From UBA6624 sp964343345 [NCBI: uncultured bacterium] (GTDB lineage: Bacteria; UBP7; UBA6624), in assembly GCA_964343345.1 (NCBI GenBank), contig CAYFJE010000001.1, positions 1-38,513 of the forward strand: a stretch of DNA of 38,513 nucleotides. Reading direction: 5' to 3'. Each line of letters starts with the position of its first letter. Position 1 is the first letter of the stretch. Shown one piece after another: positions 22,825 through 32,147 of this stretch. A program made the translations under genes and the position numbers. The notes beneath the pieces are model-generated. The model made no database searches. It was not told the DNA's origin and saw only the letters and a list, made by a program, of their open reading frames with translations.

Positions 22825-23648
22825 TCAATAATTTTTAATTTTCCAATTCTGTTATATTTTTTGTTTTTCTCTATTTTTTTTACAAGGAATTCATAGATTC
22901 CATTTATTAGATTTTGCCAACTTTCTTCTTCTCTGTTTTTTTCATCACACAGATAGGGTTTTCCTGATTCACAACTTTCAGCTATTTTTGGGTTAAATGG
23001 TATTTCTGCTAAAAGGTTCAGTTCTTCCTCCTCAACAAATTTTTTTAAACCTGTTGGAAAAAGAGGAAGTATCTTTTTTTGATCTTTGTCAAAATAGCCA
23101 TTCATGTTTGCAACAATACCAATTATTTCGCATTTCAATTTTTTAAAAGCATTTTTCGATCTTAAAACATCGTTTATAGAAGTCTCTTGTGGAGTTGTTA
23201 CAAGAAGGCTTCCAGAGGGCTTCAGTATGTTGTTCAAGGAGATTAGGGGGTCTCCTGTTCCTGGTGGGATGTCTGCAACGAGAACATCAATTTCATCCCA
23301 TTTAACATCATTTGTTAGTTGTTCTAAAGCCCTGTGGACGACAGGCCCTCTCCATATAAGTGGTTTGTTTTTGTCAACAATGGAACCCATCGATAGTATT
23401 TTTATCCCATTTTTTTCGTGGGGAATTATGCTTCCTTCAGAACTTGCTCCAGTTTTTTCTGGAAGGTTGAAAAAGTGAGATTGGCTTGGTCCATATATAT
23501 CAGCATCAAGTAATCCAACTTTTAACCCTTTTTGAGAAAGGCCCAAGGCAACATTTGCAGATATCATAGATTTTCCTACACCTCCTTTTCCAGAACCTAT
23601 CAATATTGAACTATAGATTTTGTTTGATGATGTCTTTTTAGTTTTCAT
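22821..23648 (-). CDS. Mrp/NBP35-like P-loop ATPase lacking CXXC
   Basis: A 275-residue ATPase of the Mrp/ApbC/NBP35 family, whose known members carry and deliver iron-sulfur clusters. The deviant Walker A SGKGGVGKS is at 19-27, LLDADIYGPS at 47-55 and ADIPPGTGDPL at 125-135. Canonical members continue with NMSxxxCPxC, whose CXXC binds the cluster. Here the place reads ANMNGYFDKDQKKIL (180-193) with no cysteines. The N-terminal MIP18/DUF59 domain is also absent. It may therefore not carry a cluster in the usual way. It lies ten bases after the penicillin-binding protein gene on the same strand and is probably co-transcribed with it. Confidence 0.85.
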   Translation of the reverse strand: MKTKKTSSNKIYSSILIGSGKGGVGKSMISANVALGLSQKGLKVGLLDADIYGPSQSHFFNLPEKTGASSEGSIIPHEKNGIKILSMGSIVDKNKPLIWRGPVVHRALEQLTNDVKWDEIDVLVADIPPGTGDPLISLNNILKPSGSLLVTTPQETSINDVLRSKNAFKKLKCEIIGIVANMNGYFDKDQKKILPLFPTGLKKFVEEEELNLLAEIPFNPKIAESCESGKPYLCDEKNREEESWQNLINGIYEFLVKKIEKNKKYNRIGKLKIID

Positions 23649-23658
23649 CTAAGGTAGT

Positions 23659-25701
23659 TTAATTACTAAAAAGGCTTTTTGGTTCAAATTCAAAATTATT
23701 TGGAGGTTCAAAGGTAGCCCAGGATAAGCTTTGGGCAGAAAGTCTCATGAACATGTTAAATGCTAATGCTGGATAACTTCCTCCTGCCAGATTGCCTTTT
23801 CCGTCTTTCGTTCCTATCCAAATGCCTGTACACAATTCAGGGATACATCCAACAAACCAACCGTCCCTGTTGTTTTGACTTGTACCACTTTTTCCAAATA
23901 CTGAATATCTTTCAATCCCAATGGCTTCGTTTGGTTTAATGAACCATTCTTGAAGACACTCTCCTGCAATTACAGGTATTTCGTTTTCCAAACCTTCACA
24001 AGCAATTGAGTTTTTGCCTGTGCTTTCTTTACTGTGTAGAGCTTTTCCAAGAATGTAAATTACTTTTCTTGCTGTGTTAGCTTGAAATACTTTTTTTGAA
24101 TCTAGGTTATTTTTGAAGAGCATTTCTCCTTTTTTAGAGCTTGTTGAATCAAGCCATCGTAAAGGTTTTTTTTCTCCATACGATGAAAGTGTTGTGAAAA
24201 GACTCGTTAGTTCTATGAGATTTACTTCGGTTGTTCCAAGAGCGCTAGAAAGGTAAGGGCCCCAATTTTTTTTAAAATCCATTTTTTCCCAATATTCAGA
24301 AAGGGTTTCATTGCCTATTCCATCTAAAAGATATACGAAAGGGGTATTTGAGGAGTTTGAGAAAATATTGATCCAGTCTGAAATTTTTAAGTATTTTTTG
24401 CCATGGTTTTCTGGAGAATAAATGCTTGAATCTTCATCATTCCAAAATAGTGTTTTTTGGTCTGATATTTTTTCATTTAGGTCTATCCCATTTTCAATTC
24501 CTACAGCAAAGATAAATGGTTTTATCGATGAGCCAGGGCTTCTATAAGATTCCGAGAAATCGTACCAGTCACCCTTGGATGTTAGATTTTCTTCTTCTAA
24601 GCAATCAGTCTCATCTTTTAGGTTGTTTTTGATTTCGTATTGCGATGTTACAAAAGATCTGACTGAACCATTTTTTGGATCAATTGAAATCAATGCCATT
24701 CCTTCGAAGTCTCCAAAATCATCTTTACTTTCATTGTTCATTATCCTGTTTGCGAAAAAACAAACAGTTGCATAGGCATTGTTTTGCAAATCTTTATCTA
24801 GGGTTGTGTTTATAACTGGAAATTCTTGAGTGTCTAGTTCTGAATTTTTTTTCAAAGAATTTATAAAACCAGTTGCATAGAAAGTTTTTTCAAGAGGTTT
24901 TAATTCGAGAGTTCTCGATAATTCTTTTTCATATTCTTTTTCTGATATGAAATTCAAGTCGAGCATTCTTCTCAAAACAGTCTTTTTTCTCTGATTTGCA
25001 TTTTCCATATAGGTTAAAGGATCGTATTTTGTTGGAGATTGTGCTAACCCAACAAGCAATGCAATTTGCCCTGTTCTTAACTCCCAGGGTTTTTTTGAAA
25101 AGAGAGATTCAGAAGCATTTATTATTCCTGGGTTTGAAGGAGAGAAATTTATCCAGGTATACCAATTCTCGAGAATTTCTTCTTTTGTAAGTGTTTTTTC
25201 TATAAGGATAGATGCAACAGCTTCCTTCAGTTTCCTTATGTAGGTTTTTTCTTTTCCAACAACATCCTCAAAGGCTGTTCTTGCAAGTTGTTGAGTTATG
25301 GTTGATCCACCTTCAACAATCCTGTTGTTTTTTTGGTTGTTTAAAAAAGCTCTTATTATCGCTGATGAATCTATGCCACCATGGCTGAAAAATCTTTTAT
25401 CTTCAGCTGCAAGTGTTGCTAGTATCAAGGTTCTTTTAGCACTTTCAAGCTGGTTGTCTATTTCATATATCCCTGTTTTTGAATTTTCAAATTCGAATTT
25501 TTTAAAACCGTCTTGATAATAGATTTCATTTCCGTATCTGTCCAAATAAATTGGAGAAGTTGGTGTTTGTGCAAGTTTTTCTTTCACATTTCCCATTTGC
25601 TGTCTTACTGAAAATGATATATATGCAATAAAAATTAACGAAATTGAAACAATAGTTCTCAAAAAAGCCCTAATTATTTTTAATAACATCCTGATTTTCA
25701 T
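23659..25701 (-). CDS. Class A penicillin-binding protein
   Basis: Bifunctional peptidoglycan synthase. An N-terminal membrane anchor (about 10-30) is followed by a GT51 transglycosylase domain with AAEDKRFFSHGGID (Glu100 catalytic) and EGGSTITQQLART (130-142). The transpeptidase domain has SSIK (Ser391, Lys394), SSN at 450-452 and KSGTS (604-608), so all three active-site motifs are present. At 680 residues it is a compact PBP1-type protein without extra C-terminal domains. The presence of a PBP shows a peptidoglycan wall. The start is ATG at 25701 with GGAAG upstream; a second Met is at residue 5. It diverges from tyrS across 49 bases. Confidence 0.94.
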   Translation of the reverse strand: MKIRMLLKIIRAFLRTIVSISLIFIAYISFSVRQQMGNVKEKLAQTPTSPIYLDRYGNEIYYQDGFKKFEFENSKTGIYEIDNQLESAKRTLILATLAAEDKRFFSHGGIDSSAIIRAFLNNQKNNRIVEGGSTITQQLARTAFEDVVGKEKTYIRKLKEAVASILIEKTLTKEEILENWYTWINFSPSNPGIINASESLFSKKPWELRTGQIALLVGLAQSPTKYDPLTYMENANQRKKTVLRRMLDLNFISEKEYEKELSRTLELKPLEKTFYATGFINSLKKNSELDTQEFPVINTTLDKDLQNNAYATVCFFANRIMNNESKDDFGDFEGMALISIDPKNGSVRSFVTSQYEIKNNLKDETDCLEEENLTSKGDWYDFSESYRSPGSSIKPFIFAVGIENGIDLNEKISDQKTLFWNDEDSSIYSPENHGKKYLKISDWINIFSNSSNTPFVYLLDGIGNETLSEYWEKMDFKKNWGPYLSSALGTTEVNLIELTSLFTTLSSYGEKKPLRWLDSTSSKKGEMLFKNNLDSKKVFQANTARKVIYILGKALHSKESTGKNSIACEGLENEIPVIAGECLQEWFIKPNEAIGIERYSVFGKSGTSQNNRDGWFVGCIPELCTGIWIGTKDGKGNLAGGSYPALAFNMFMRLSAQSLSWATFEPPNNFEFEPKSLFSN

Positions 25702-25733
25702 AATTCTTCCAATAGATTTTATTTATTACTTTC

Positions 25734-25739
25734 TATAAT
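25734..25739 (+). promoter_or_regulatory. -10 hexamer for tyrS
   Basis: A perfect TATAAT ends 11 bases before the tyrS ATG. That would leave a leader of only about five bases and no room for a Shine-Dalgarno. No clear -35 box is seen. It probably drives tyrS-icd-sucC-sucD. Confidence 0.45.
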
Positions 25740-25750
25740 TTAGTTTCTAA

Positions 25751-26923
25751 ATGAAAGAAAACGAAACAATCGAATTTCTATTAAGAGGAACTGAGACTAT
25801 TGTTAGCAAGGAAGAACTGCTGGACAGACTCTCTAAAAAGAAGCAGTTAAGTGTGAAGTTAGGAGTGGATCCAACATCACCAGAACTACATCTAGGACAT
25901 ATGGTCATTTTCAAAATTTTAAGAAGGTTTCAAGACCTTGGACATAAAGTCCAGATAGTTATCGGGAGTTTCACTGCTTTGGTCGGAGACCCAAGTGGGA
26001 AGAAGACAACAAGGCCAGTCTTAACTTCTGATGAAATTAGAAAGAATACAAAAAGGTACAGAGAGCAGGCTTTGTTGGTTCTTGATGAAAACAAAACAGA
26101 GTTTTTAAATAACAACGATTGGCTCGGTTCTCTTTCTGCTGCTGAGATATTAAAGATATGTCAGTCGAGAAGTTTGAACAGGATAATAGAGAGAGATGAT
26201 TTTAGGGGAAGGCTTGAAAGGGGAGAGAGTATAAGAGTTCACGAAATCTTGTATCCAATTTTTCAAGCTCATGATTCTGTTGTGATGTGTCCCGATATAG
26301 AAATGGGAGGAACAGATCAAATTCCTAATTTCATGACAACAAGACAGGCAATGAAAGAAAGTAATCAGGATCCGGAAATAGTATTAACGGTACCTCTTTT
26401 GGTTGGACTTGATGGAAAGAAAAAAATGAGTAAATCCTATGACAATGATATATCCCTTGAAGAAGATTCAAAAGATATGTATGGAAAACTGATGAGCCTT
26501 CCTGACAGCCCAATGAGAGATTATTTTTACCTACTGACCGACACTGATGAAAAAGAGATTTCTGAAATTTTAAAAATGCATCCAATGAAAGCAAAAAAGA
26601 TTTTAGCGTTTGAGATAACTTCTTTTTTGAAAGGTGAAGATTCTGCCAAGGCTGCACAAGATTATTTCGAAAAGACAATCCAAAAGAAAATAACTCCAAA
26701 GGAAAGAGAACTTTTTAAACATTCAGGAAAAATTGGGTTACTGGAAGTTGTTTATGGTACAGGAAAATTTCAAAGCAAGGGTGAGGTTAAAAGGCTCATT
26801 ATTGGAGGCGGTGTTAAGCTTAATGACGATAGAATTAAGGATTGGCAATTCATTATTAAGCCAAAATTCAAAGGAACAATAAAGGCAGGAAAAAGGTTCT
26901 GGTTTGATTTGGAGGTGTTGTGA
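25751..26923 (+). CDS. tyrS: Tyrosyl-tRNA synthetase
   Basis: Class I aminoacyl-tRNA synthetase charging tRNA-Tyr. The HIGH motif appears as HLGH (47-50) after [10 protein letters not shown], and KMSKS is at 225-229 followed by YDND. A C-terminal S4-like RNA-binding domain (about 325-390) contains [20 protein letters not shown]. At 390 residues it is like the shorter TyrS form that uses the HLGH and KMSKS variants. It is the first gene of a unit with the TCA cycle genes, and its TGA overlaps the icd GTG start. A tRNA synthetase heading TCA genes is unusual but fits this genome's compaction. Confidence 0.96.
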   Translation: MKENETIEFLLRGTETIVSKEELLDRLSKKKQLSVKLGVDPTSPELHLGHMVIFKILRRFQDLGHKVQIVIGSFTALVGDPSGKKTTRPVLTSDEIRKNTKRYREQALLVLDENKTEFLNNNDWLGSLSAAEILKICQSRSLNRIIERDDFRGRLERGESIRVHEILYPIFQAHDSVVMCPDIEMGGTDQIPNFMTTRQAMKESNQDPEIVLTVPLLVGLDGKKKMSKSYDNDISLEEDSKDMYGKLMSLPDSPMRDYFYLLTDTDEKEISEILKMHPMKAKKILAFEITSFLKGEDSAKAAQDYFEKTIQKKITPKERELFKHSGKIGLLEVVYGTGKFQSKGEVKRLIIGGGVKLNDDRIKDWQFIIKPKFKGTIKAGKRFWFDLEVL

Positions 26924-28128
26924 CAAAAATTGAAATGAACAATGGAAACTTGGATGTTCCGTCAAATCCAACCATTCCTTTCATAGAAGGGGATGGGATA
27001 GGCCCCGATATATGGAATGCAAGTGTCAAAGTTTTTGATTCAGCTGTAAAAAAAGCTTATTCGGGAGAAAGGAAAGTTGATTGGCTTGAGGTTCTTGCTG
27101 GAGAGAAGGCGTTTAAAGAAACCGGAGAGTGGCTTCCTGATAAAACAATCGATATATTTAAAGAGTATCTTATTGGGATAAAAGGGCCACTTACCACACC
27201 TGTAGGTGGAGGCATGAGGAGCCTTAATGTTGCTTTGAGACAAATTTTAGATCTTTATGTTTGCTTGAGGCCTGTTAGATGGTTCAAGGGTGTCCCAAGC
27301 CCGGTCAAAGACCCACATAAAATTGATATGGTTATTTTCAGAGAGAATACTGAGGATATCTATGCAGGAATTGAATATTCTTTCGATTCTGAAGACACGA
27401 GAAAATTTTTAGATTGGATGTCATCTCAATTTCCTGAAAGATACAAGAAAATAAGGTTTCCTGAATCTTGTGGAATAGGAATAAAGCCAGTTTCTAAAGA
27501 AGGAACATCAAGATTGGTTTCTTCAGCTTTTGATTACATGTTCAAAAATAAAAGAAAGAATTTAACACTCGTTCACAAAGGCAACATCATGAAATTTACC
27601 GAAGGTGCCTTTAGGGACTGGGGTTACGAGGTTGCAGATACCCTGGGTGCAAAAGTTTTAGATGAAGGACCTTGGAGAGTCTTCCCAGGAGGAGAAATTG
27701 TAAAAGATGTTATTGCTGATGCATTTTTACAGCAGATACTTACTAGACCTGATGAATACGATGTTATTGCAACTTTAAACCTTAATGGAGATTATATTTC
27801 TGATGCATTGGCTGCACAGGTTGGGGGAATAGGTATTGCTCCTGGTGGAAATTTGAACTATATTTCTGGACATGCGATTTTTGAAGCAACTCATGGAACG
27901 GCTCCAAAATATGCAGGGAAGGATAAGGTTAATCCAGGCTCTGTTATCCTCTCTGGAGAGTTGATGTTTAGACATCTTGGCTGGAATGAAGCAGCTGACT
28001 TGATAATAAAGGGTATAGAAGGTTCGATTTCTGAGAAAAAAGTGACTTATGATTTTGCAAGACTTATTGGGAGTGTTAATCCAGTAAGTTGCTCTGCTTT
28101 TGGAGACTCCATTATTGAGAGAATGTAA
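26920..28128 (+). CDS. icd: Isocitrate dehydrogenase (NADP+)
   Basis: Oxidative decarboxylation of isocitrate to 2-oxoglutarate. The sequence follows E. coli Icd closely: [35 protein letters not shown] (with the serine that AceK phosphorylates in E. coli), [63 protein letters not shown] and [17 protein letters not shown]. The NADP-selecting residues (Lys-Tyr in APKYAG, and Tyr and Arg in TYDFARL) are kept, so NADP+ is the likely cofactor. The start is GTG at 26920 with GGAGG just upstream, overlapping the tyrS stop as GTGA. A Met at codon 6 has no Shine-Dalgarno at proper spacing. Confidence 0.97.
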   Translation: MTKIEMNNGNLDVPSNPTIPFIEGDGIGPDIWNASVKVFDSAVKKAYSGERKVDWLEVLAGEKAFKETGEWLPDKTIDIFKEYLIGIKGPLTTPVGGGMRSLNVALRQILDLYVCLRPVRWFKGVPSPVKDPHKIDMVIFRENTEDIYAGIEYSFDSEDTRKFLDWMSSQFPERYKKIRFPESCGIGIKPVSKEGTSRLVSSAFDYMFKNKRKNLTLVHKGNIMKFTEGAFRDWGYEVADTLGAKVLDEGPWRVFPGGEIVKDVIADAFLQQILTRPDEYDVIATLNLNGDYISDALAAQVGGIGIAPGGNLNYISGHAIFEATHGTAPKYAGKDKVNPGSVILSGELMFRHLGWNEAADLIIKGIEGSISEKKVTYDFARLIGSVNPVSCSAFGDSIIERM

Positions 28129-29264
28129 TGGATTTTAAAGAGTATCAAGGCAAGCAGGTTTTATCAGAGAGATTTGAAAATATTGCATTAGGTTTAGTCA
28201 CATCAGATGTGAATGCTGTTGTGTCTTATGCTGCTGAAGTTGGTTTCCCCATAGTCATAAAAGCTCAGGTTCTTATAGGAGGGAGAGGTAAGGCTGGAGG
28301 CGTCAAGCTTGCTTTCAGCAAAGAAGAAGCTCTTGAGGTTTCTAAAAGTATATTAGGGATGAATATAAAAGGACACAAGGTTGAAGAGGTCCTTGTTGCA
28401 AAGGCTGTAGATATAAAAGATGAATGGTACATGAGTATAACTTTTGATAGGTTCAACAGGGTTATGACTTTGATATTTTCTGTTGAGGGTGGAGTTGATA
28501 TAGAGCAAGTTGCTCATGACTCCCCTGAAAAAGTTATAAAAATGCCAATCAACCCCTTGAAGGATATGGAAATTCCAAACCTTAAAAAAGAATTGCTAAA
28601 TGCTGGCTTGAAGAGTGATTATGTGGATGAGGTGGTAAAACTAATTGTTTCTTCTTACAACCTTGTTATAGATAAGGATTTAACACTCCTTGAGATAAAT
28701 CCTTTAGTTCTGACAGAGCAAGAAGAAGTAGTTATATTGGATTGCAAGATGACAGTTGATGATACTGCTGAATTTAGACAGGCTGATTTGTTTGAAATGA
28801 ATTCGAAAGAAAAAGAAACAAGAGAAAAATTGGCAAAGAGCCAGGGCTTTTCTTATGTCCATCTTGATGGAGATGTTGGCATTATTGGAAATGGAGCTGG
28901 ATTGGTTATGGCAACAATGGATGCTGTGAAAAATGCTGGAGGAGATCCTGCAAACTTTTTAGACATTGGAGGAGGGGCTAAAGCTGAAGTTGTTAGAAAT
29001 GCATTGAATCTGGTGGAAGGAAACCCTAAGGTAAAATCCATATTCATCAATGTCTTTGGAGGGATAACAAGAGGGGATGAGGTTGCGAGGGGGATAGCTG
29101 ATGTTGTCAATAATGCAAAACCCAGGGTCCCTATAGTTATAAGATTGACCGGGACAAGGTCTGAAGAAGGTTTGGAGATACTTAAAAAAGAAACAAACTT
29201 AAGTGTTACGGATGTTATGGACAAAGCTGCAGAGCAGGCTGTCAGGCTAGGTAAAGGGCAATGA
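28128..29264 (+). CDS. sucC: Succinyl-CoA synthetase subunit beta
   Basis: ATP-grasp subunit of succinate-CoA ligase, linking succinyl-CoA cleavage to nucleoside triphosphate formation. The 378-residue product has [12 protein letters not shown] at the start, KAQVLIGGRGKAGGVKLA (45-62, ATP-grasp), LLEINPLVLTEQ near 188, GIIGNGAGLVMATMDAV and INVFGGITRGDEVARGI near the C-terminus. These are all SucC signatures. It shares one base with icd (TAATG) and overlaps sucD as ATGA. Icd, SucC and SucD together cover the steps on either side of 2-oxoglutarate oxidation; the missing step is supplied by korAB downstream on the other strand. Confidence 0.97.
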   Translation: MDFKEYQGKQVLSERFENIALGLVTSDVNAVVSYAAEVGFPIVIKAQVLIGGRGKAGGVKLAFSKEEALEVSKSILGMNIKGHKVEEVLVAKAVDIKDEWYMSITFDRFNRVMTLIFSVEGGVDIEQVAHDSPEKVIKMPINPLKDMEIPNLKKELLNAGLKSDYVDEVVKLIVSSYNLVIDKDLTLLEINPLVLTEQEEVVILDCKMTVDDTAEFRQADLFEMNSKEKETREKLAKSQGFSYVHLDGDVGIIGNGAGLVMATMDAVKNAGGDPANFLDIGGGAKAEVVRNALNLVEGNPKVKSIFINVFGGITRGDEVARGIADVVNNAKPRVPIVIRLTGTRSEEGLEILKKETNLSVTDVMDKAAEQAVRLGKGQ

Positions 29265-30136
29265 GTATTTGGTTGAAAAAAGATACGAAGGTCATAGTAC
29301 AAGGCATGACAGGAAGAGAAGGCACTTTTCATACAAAAAATATGATTAGTTACGGTACAAAGGTTGTTGGAGGCGTCACTCCCGGAAAAGGGAATACAGA
29401 GCATCTGAATTTGCCTATATTTGATAATTGTTTTGATGCCATCGAGAAAACAGGTTCAAAATCTTCTGTAATTTTTGTTCCAGCTAGATTTTGTTTGGCT
29501 GCAGTAAAAGATGCTGTTGAATCTGGAATTAAATTCTTGGTTGTTATTACTGAAGGAATTCCTCTCCATGATGAGATAAAAATTGGAGCATTAGTTAGAG
29601 AAAATAATGTAATTATGATAGGTCCAAATTGTCCTGGGATTTTTTCTGTTGGTGAGGCATCTATGGGAATTATGCCTGAAAGCATATTCAATAAAGGGAA
29701 AATAGGCCTTGTGTCCCGTTCTGGAACTTTAACTTATGAACTAGTTGATCTTGTCAGTAGAGCCGGGTTAGGAATTTCTACAGCTGTAGGAATAGGTGGT
29801 GACAGAGTTATAGGAGCAAGGTTTACAGAAGTGTTGAAAGCCTTTGATGAAGACCCAGAGACTTCTGCAGTTGTAATGGCTGGAGAGATAGGGGGTTCTG
29901 ATGAGGAGGAAGCTGCTGAGATGATACCTTCACTTAAGAGGATATCAAAAAAAATAGTTGGTTTTATTGGAGGAAGAACAGCTCCTCCTGGAAAAGCAAT
30001 GGGTCATGCCGGAGCAATAGTCGAAGGGAACAAGGGAACTCCTCAAAGTAAAGTCGAAGCTTTAGAGAAAGTTGGAATTTTAGTTCCTGAAAAATTGTCA
30101 GAAATTCCTGATATTTTAAAAAGTTTTATACAGTAG
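29261..30136 (+). CDS. sucD: Succinyl-CoA synthetase subunit alpha
   Basis: CoA-binding subunit carrying the phosphohistidine. The 291-residue product has VQGMTGREGTFHTKNMISYGTKVVGGVTPGK split over 13-43, FVPARFCLAAVKDAVESG, MIGPNCPGI, SRSGTLTYELV and MGHAGAIVEGNKG, in which His249 is the phosphorylated residue. The ATGA overlap with sucC ensures matched translation. It is the last gene of the tyrS unit. Its final 11 bases overlap the converging CPBP protease gene, with no terminator hairpin visible. Confidence 0.97.
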   Translation: MSIWLKKDTKVIVQGMTGREGTFHTKNMISYGTKVVGGVTPGKGNTEHLNLPIFDNCFDAIEKTGSKSSVIFVPARFCLAAVKDAVESGIKFLVVITEGIPLHDEIKIGALVRENNVIMIGPNCPGIFSVGEASMGIMPESIFNKGKIGLVSRSGTLTYELVDLVSRAGLGISTAVGIGGDRVIGARFTEVLKAFDEDPETSAVVMAGEIGGSDEEEAAEMIPSLKRISKKIVGFIGGRTAPPGKAMGHAGAIVEGNKGTPQSKVEALEKVGILVPEKLSEIPDILKSFIQ

Positions 30137-31109
30137 TTGCTTCTTTTTTTCTAAAAAAATTTAATATTTCTTTTTCTTTCAGTATAGCGATGTAGAGAAT
30201 TGCTGTTGCTGGAATCGATGCCTCAATACCGATCCCACCTCCAGTTATCCAATTGATTCCTGAGTCACTGTATATTGCGCCAAAATTGGTTCCTATTTCT
30301 GTTCCAGAGACAGAAATTCCAAAGATAGGGCCTTGTGTAAAGTTCCACGAAAAATGCCACCACCATGCATACCAAAGATTTCCTGTTCTCAGTACTAGTT
30401 TTGCCATGAGCCAACCAGCCAAAAAAACATTTATTTTGAATATTGACAAAAGGAGGGAGCCTTCTTGAATTGCTGCTGCTTGCTCCCAATGAACCCAAGA
30501 GAAAAGCAAAGATGTTAGACTTAAAGGCACCCATAAAGGGCATGTGTATGTCATGGTTCTAAATACATATCCTCTAAAAACGACTTCTTCGAAAAGTGCC
30601 GCAATAACAAGCATTCCAAGCCAGTTTGAAAGAACTGAAGGATCAAGTCTTTCGGCCATCATGGCAAATGGATCAATTGATTTCGTTATTATTGCAGGAA
30701 GAAGACATGCGATAAGGATCAAAGCTCCGTACATAACCCCTTCTAAACCTTCTCTTGCTCTAGTCTTTGAAAAAGAAAGACCAAGGGTGCCTTTCTTGTC
30801 TATAGCTATGAAAAAATATTCAGATATCATTATTACAGTAAGTAAAGCTAGGAAAGGACCCAAACTTCCAACAACACTTGGAAGATCCTTGCTAGCATAG
30901 CGGGCGCCAACAGTTTCAAGGATACCAAACACAAAGGTTACTCCAATGGTTGAAACAATAAGAAAAAGCATTATCCTTAAGTTTGTTCTAAGGATTCCAC
31001 GAGAGCATCTCAATGCCGTTCCCTTGATGTTTTCTTTCTCTTTTGTAAAATAGTTGAAGGCAAGGCAGACAATAAGAGTTATTGGTAAAAGAAGAATTCC
31101 ATCAGGCAT
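30126..31109 (-). CDS. CPBP family intramembrane metalloprotease
   Basis: Membrane protein of the CPBP (CAAX protease/bacteriocin-processing, Rce1-like) family, 327 residues with about eight hydrophobic segments. The catalytic motifs are present: FEEVVFRGYVF (EExxxR, about 193-203), FSWVHWEQ with its histidine, and WWHFSWNF (HxxxN). The substrate is unknown; members process prenylated or secreted peptides or act as immunity proteins. It lies 15 bases after korB on the same strand but has its own TATAAT six bases before the ATG, so it may be transcribed separately as a leaderless mRNA. Its 3' end overlaps sucD by 11 bases. Confidence 0.88.
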   Translation of the reverse strand: MPDGILLLPITLIVCLAFNYFTKEKENIKGTALRCSRGILRTNLRIMLFLIVSTIGVTFVFGILETVGARYASKDLPSVVGSLGPFLALLTVIMISEYFFIAIDKKGTLGLSFSKTRAREGLEGVMYGALILIACLLPAIITKSIDPFAMMAERLDPSVLSNWLGMLVIAALFEEVVFRGYVFRTMTYTCPLWVPLSLTSLLFSWVHWEQAAAIQEGSLLLSIFKINVFLAGWLMAKLVLRTGNLWYAWWWHFSWNFTQGPIFGISVSGTEIGTNFGAIYSDSGINWITGGGIGIEASIPATAILYIAILKEKEILNFFRKKEATTV

Positions 31110-31115
31110 ATTTTT

Positions 31116-31121
31116 ATTATA
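31116..31121 (-). promoter_or_regulatory. -10 hexamer for the CPBP protease gene
   Basis: A perfect TATAAT on the minus strand followed by AAAAAT and the ATG. The six-base gap predicts a leaderless transcript. It fills most of the 15-base korB-CPBP gap, and there is no Shine-Dalgarno. AT-richness makes a chance match possible. Confidence 0.45.
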
Positions 31122-31124
31122 TTT

Positions 31125-32147
31125 CTATTTGTATCTAGCCATTATTTCTTGAAGTTTTTCTTTTGTAGGTCGTGTTCTTTCTTCTTCAAGGTGAGCCAAT
31201 GGTGTCTCGCATAGGTTTAAGTCGTCATAAAGAGTCTTTTTTGAATTGTCAAGATAGAGGAGTCCAGTTAGGTGTTCTCCTTTTTCCATTGAGTCGTTTA
31301 TTGCAGCGATAGCTCCATTTCTGTTATAAACATCATAGTCATCTCTTGTAGCCGTAAGTCTTATCATCGATCCATCATGAAGCTCAACATCTGTCGATTC
31401 TCCTTGAGGGATTTCTATTTCTTCTATTGGAGTATAGCTAGGAATGTAATCTAAATTTTGAAGTTCAATATCATGTTCTTTTACATAGTTGTAACTTCTC
31501 GTACTTCCTTCATGGTTGTTGAATGTTACACAGGGAGATATAACATCAATTATTGCTGTTCCTTGATAACTTAATGCTGCTTGTATCAAGGGTGTAAGTT
31601 GTTTTGGCGCCCCTGAAAAACTTTTTCCAACAAAGCCACATCCGAGTTGTATCGCTAAACTCGTTAGGTCTATTGGGGGTATTTCATTAGGGACTCCTCT
31701 TTTTGATTTTGAACCTTCGTCGGCAGTTGCAGAAAATTGTCCTTTGGTAAGGCCATAAACACCATTGTTTTCAATTATGTAAACCATCGGTGCATTTCTT
31801 CTAACACAATGTACAAATTGACCTATTCCTATACTTGCAGTGTCTCCATCTCCAGAAACACCTAAAACTGTAAGTTTTCTATTTGCCAAAGCAGCTCCAG
31901 TGGAAACAGAAGGCATTCTTCCATGTACAGAATTGAAACCGTGAGACTGAGAAAGGAAGTATGCCGGTGTTTTTGAGCTGCATCCTATTCCAGACATTTT
32001 TGCGACCATGTTCGGTTTTACACCATTGTTGAAACAGGCTTTTATTATCTTGTCAGTAATTGAGTCATGTCCACATCCTGCACATAGAGTTGATTTTGCT
32101 CCTTTGTAATCTTGTACAGGTATTCCTAATATGTTTTCTTTGCTCAT
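31125..32147 (-). CDS. korB: 2-oxoacid:ferredoxin oxidoreductase subunit beta
   Basis: TPP-binding subunit of a ferredoxin-linked 2-oxoacid oxidoreductase, probably for 2-oxoglutarate given the icd and sucCD neighbours. The 340-residue product has Cys22 and Cys25 (LCAGCGHD), Cys56 (GIGCSSK) and Cys206 (ISPCVTFNNHEG), the expected [4Fe-4S] ligands. The TPP/Mg motif GDGDTASIGIGQ (99-110) leads on to IENNGVYGLTKGQ. It overlaps korA by four bases (ATGA). The two-gene layout with a fused gamma-alpha subunit resembles mycobacterial KorAB, which works in air. Pyruvate as substrate is less likely but possible. Confidence 0.92.
   Translation of the reverse strand: MSKENILGIPVQDYKGAKSTLCAGCGHDSITDKIIKACFNNGVKPNMVAKMSGIGCSSKTPAYFLSQSHGFNSVHGRMPSVSTGAALANRKLTVLGVSGDGDTASIGIGQFVHCVRRNAPMVYIIENNGVYGLTKGQFSATADEGSKSKRGVPNEIPPIDLTSLAIQLGCGFVGKSFSGAPKQLTPLIQAALSYQGTAIIDVISPCVTFNNHEGSTRSYNYVKEHDIELQNLDYIPSYTPIEEIEIPQGESTDVELHDGSMIRLTATRDDYDVYNRNGAIAAINDSMEKGEHLTGLLYLDNSKKTLYDDLNLCETPLAHLEEERTRPTKEKLQEIMARYK

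Noticed and set aside
22814-22832. ATTATT/AATAAT inverted repeat with a following T-run at the transporter-ATPase junction
   Set aside because: The six-pair stem is entirely A-T with a seven-base loop in very AT-rich DNA, too weak to call a terminator.
28853-29404. A 183-codon open frame on the minus strand
   Set aside because: It lies wholly opposite sucC and sucD, both clear genes, and its product is low-complexity Ser/Thr/Pro/Phe typical of antisense shadows.
30544-30900. Plus-strand open frames opposite the CPBP protease gene
   Set aside because: The minus-strand gene has the EExxxR and HxxxN motifs; the plus-strand translations show no domain or ribosome-binding site.
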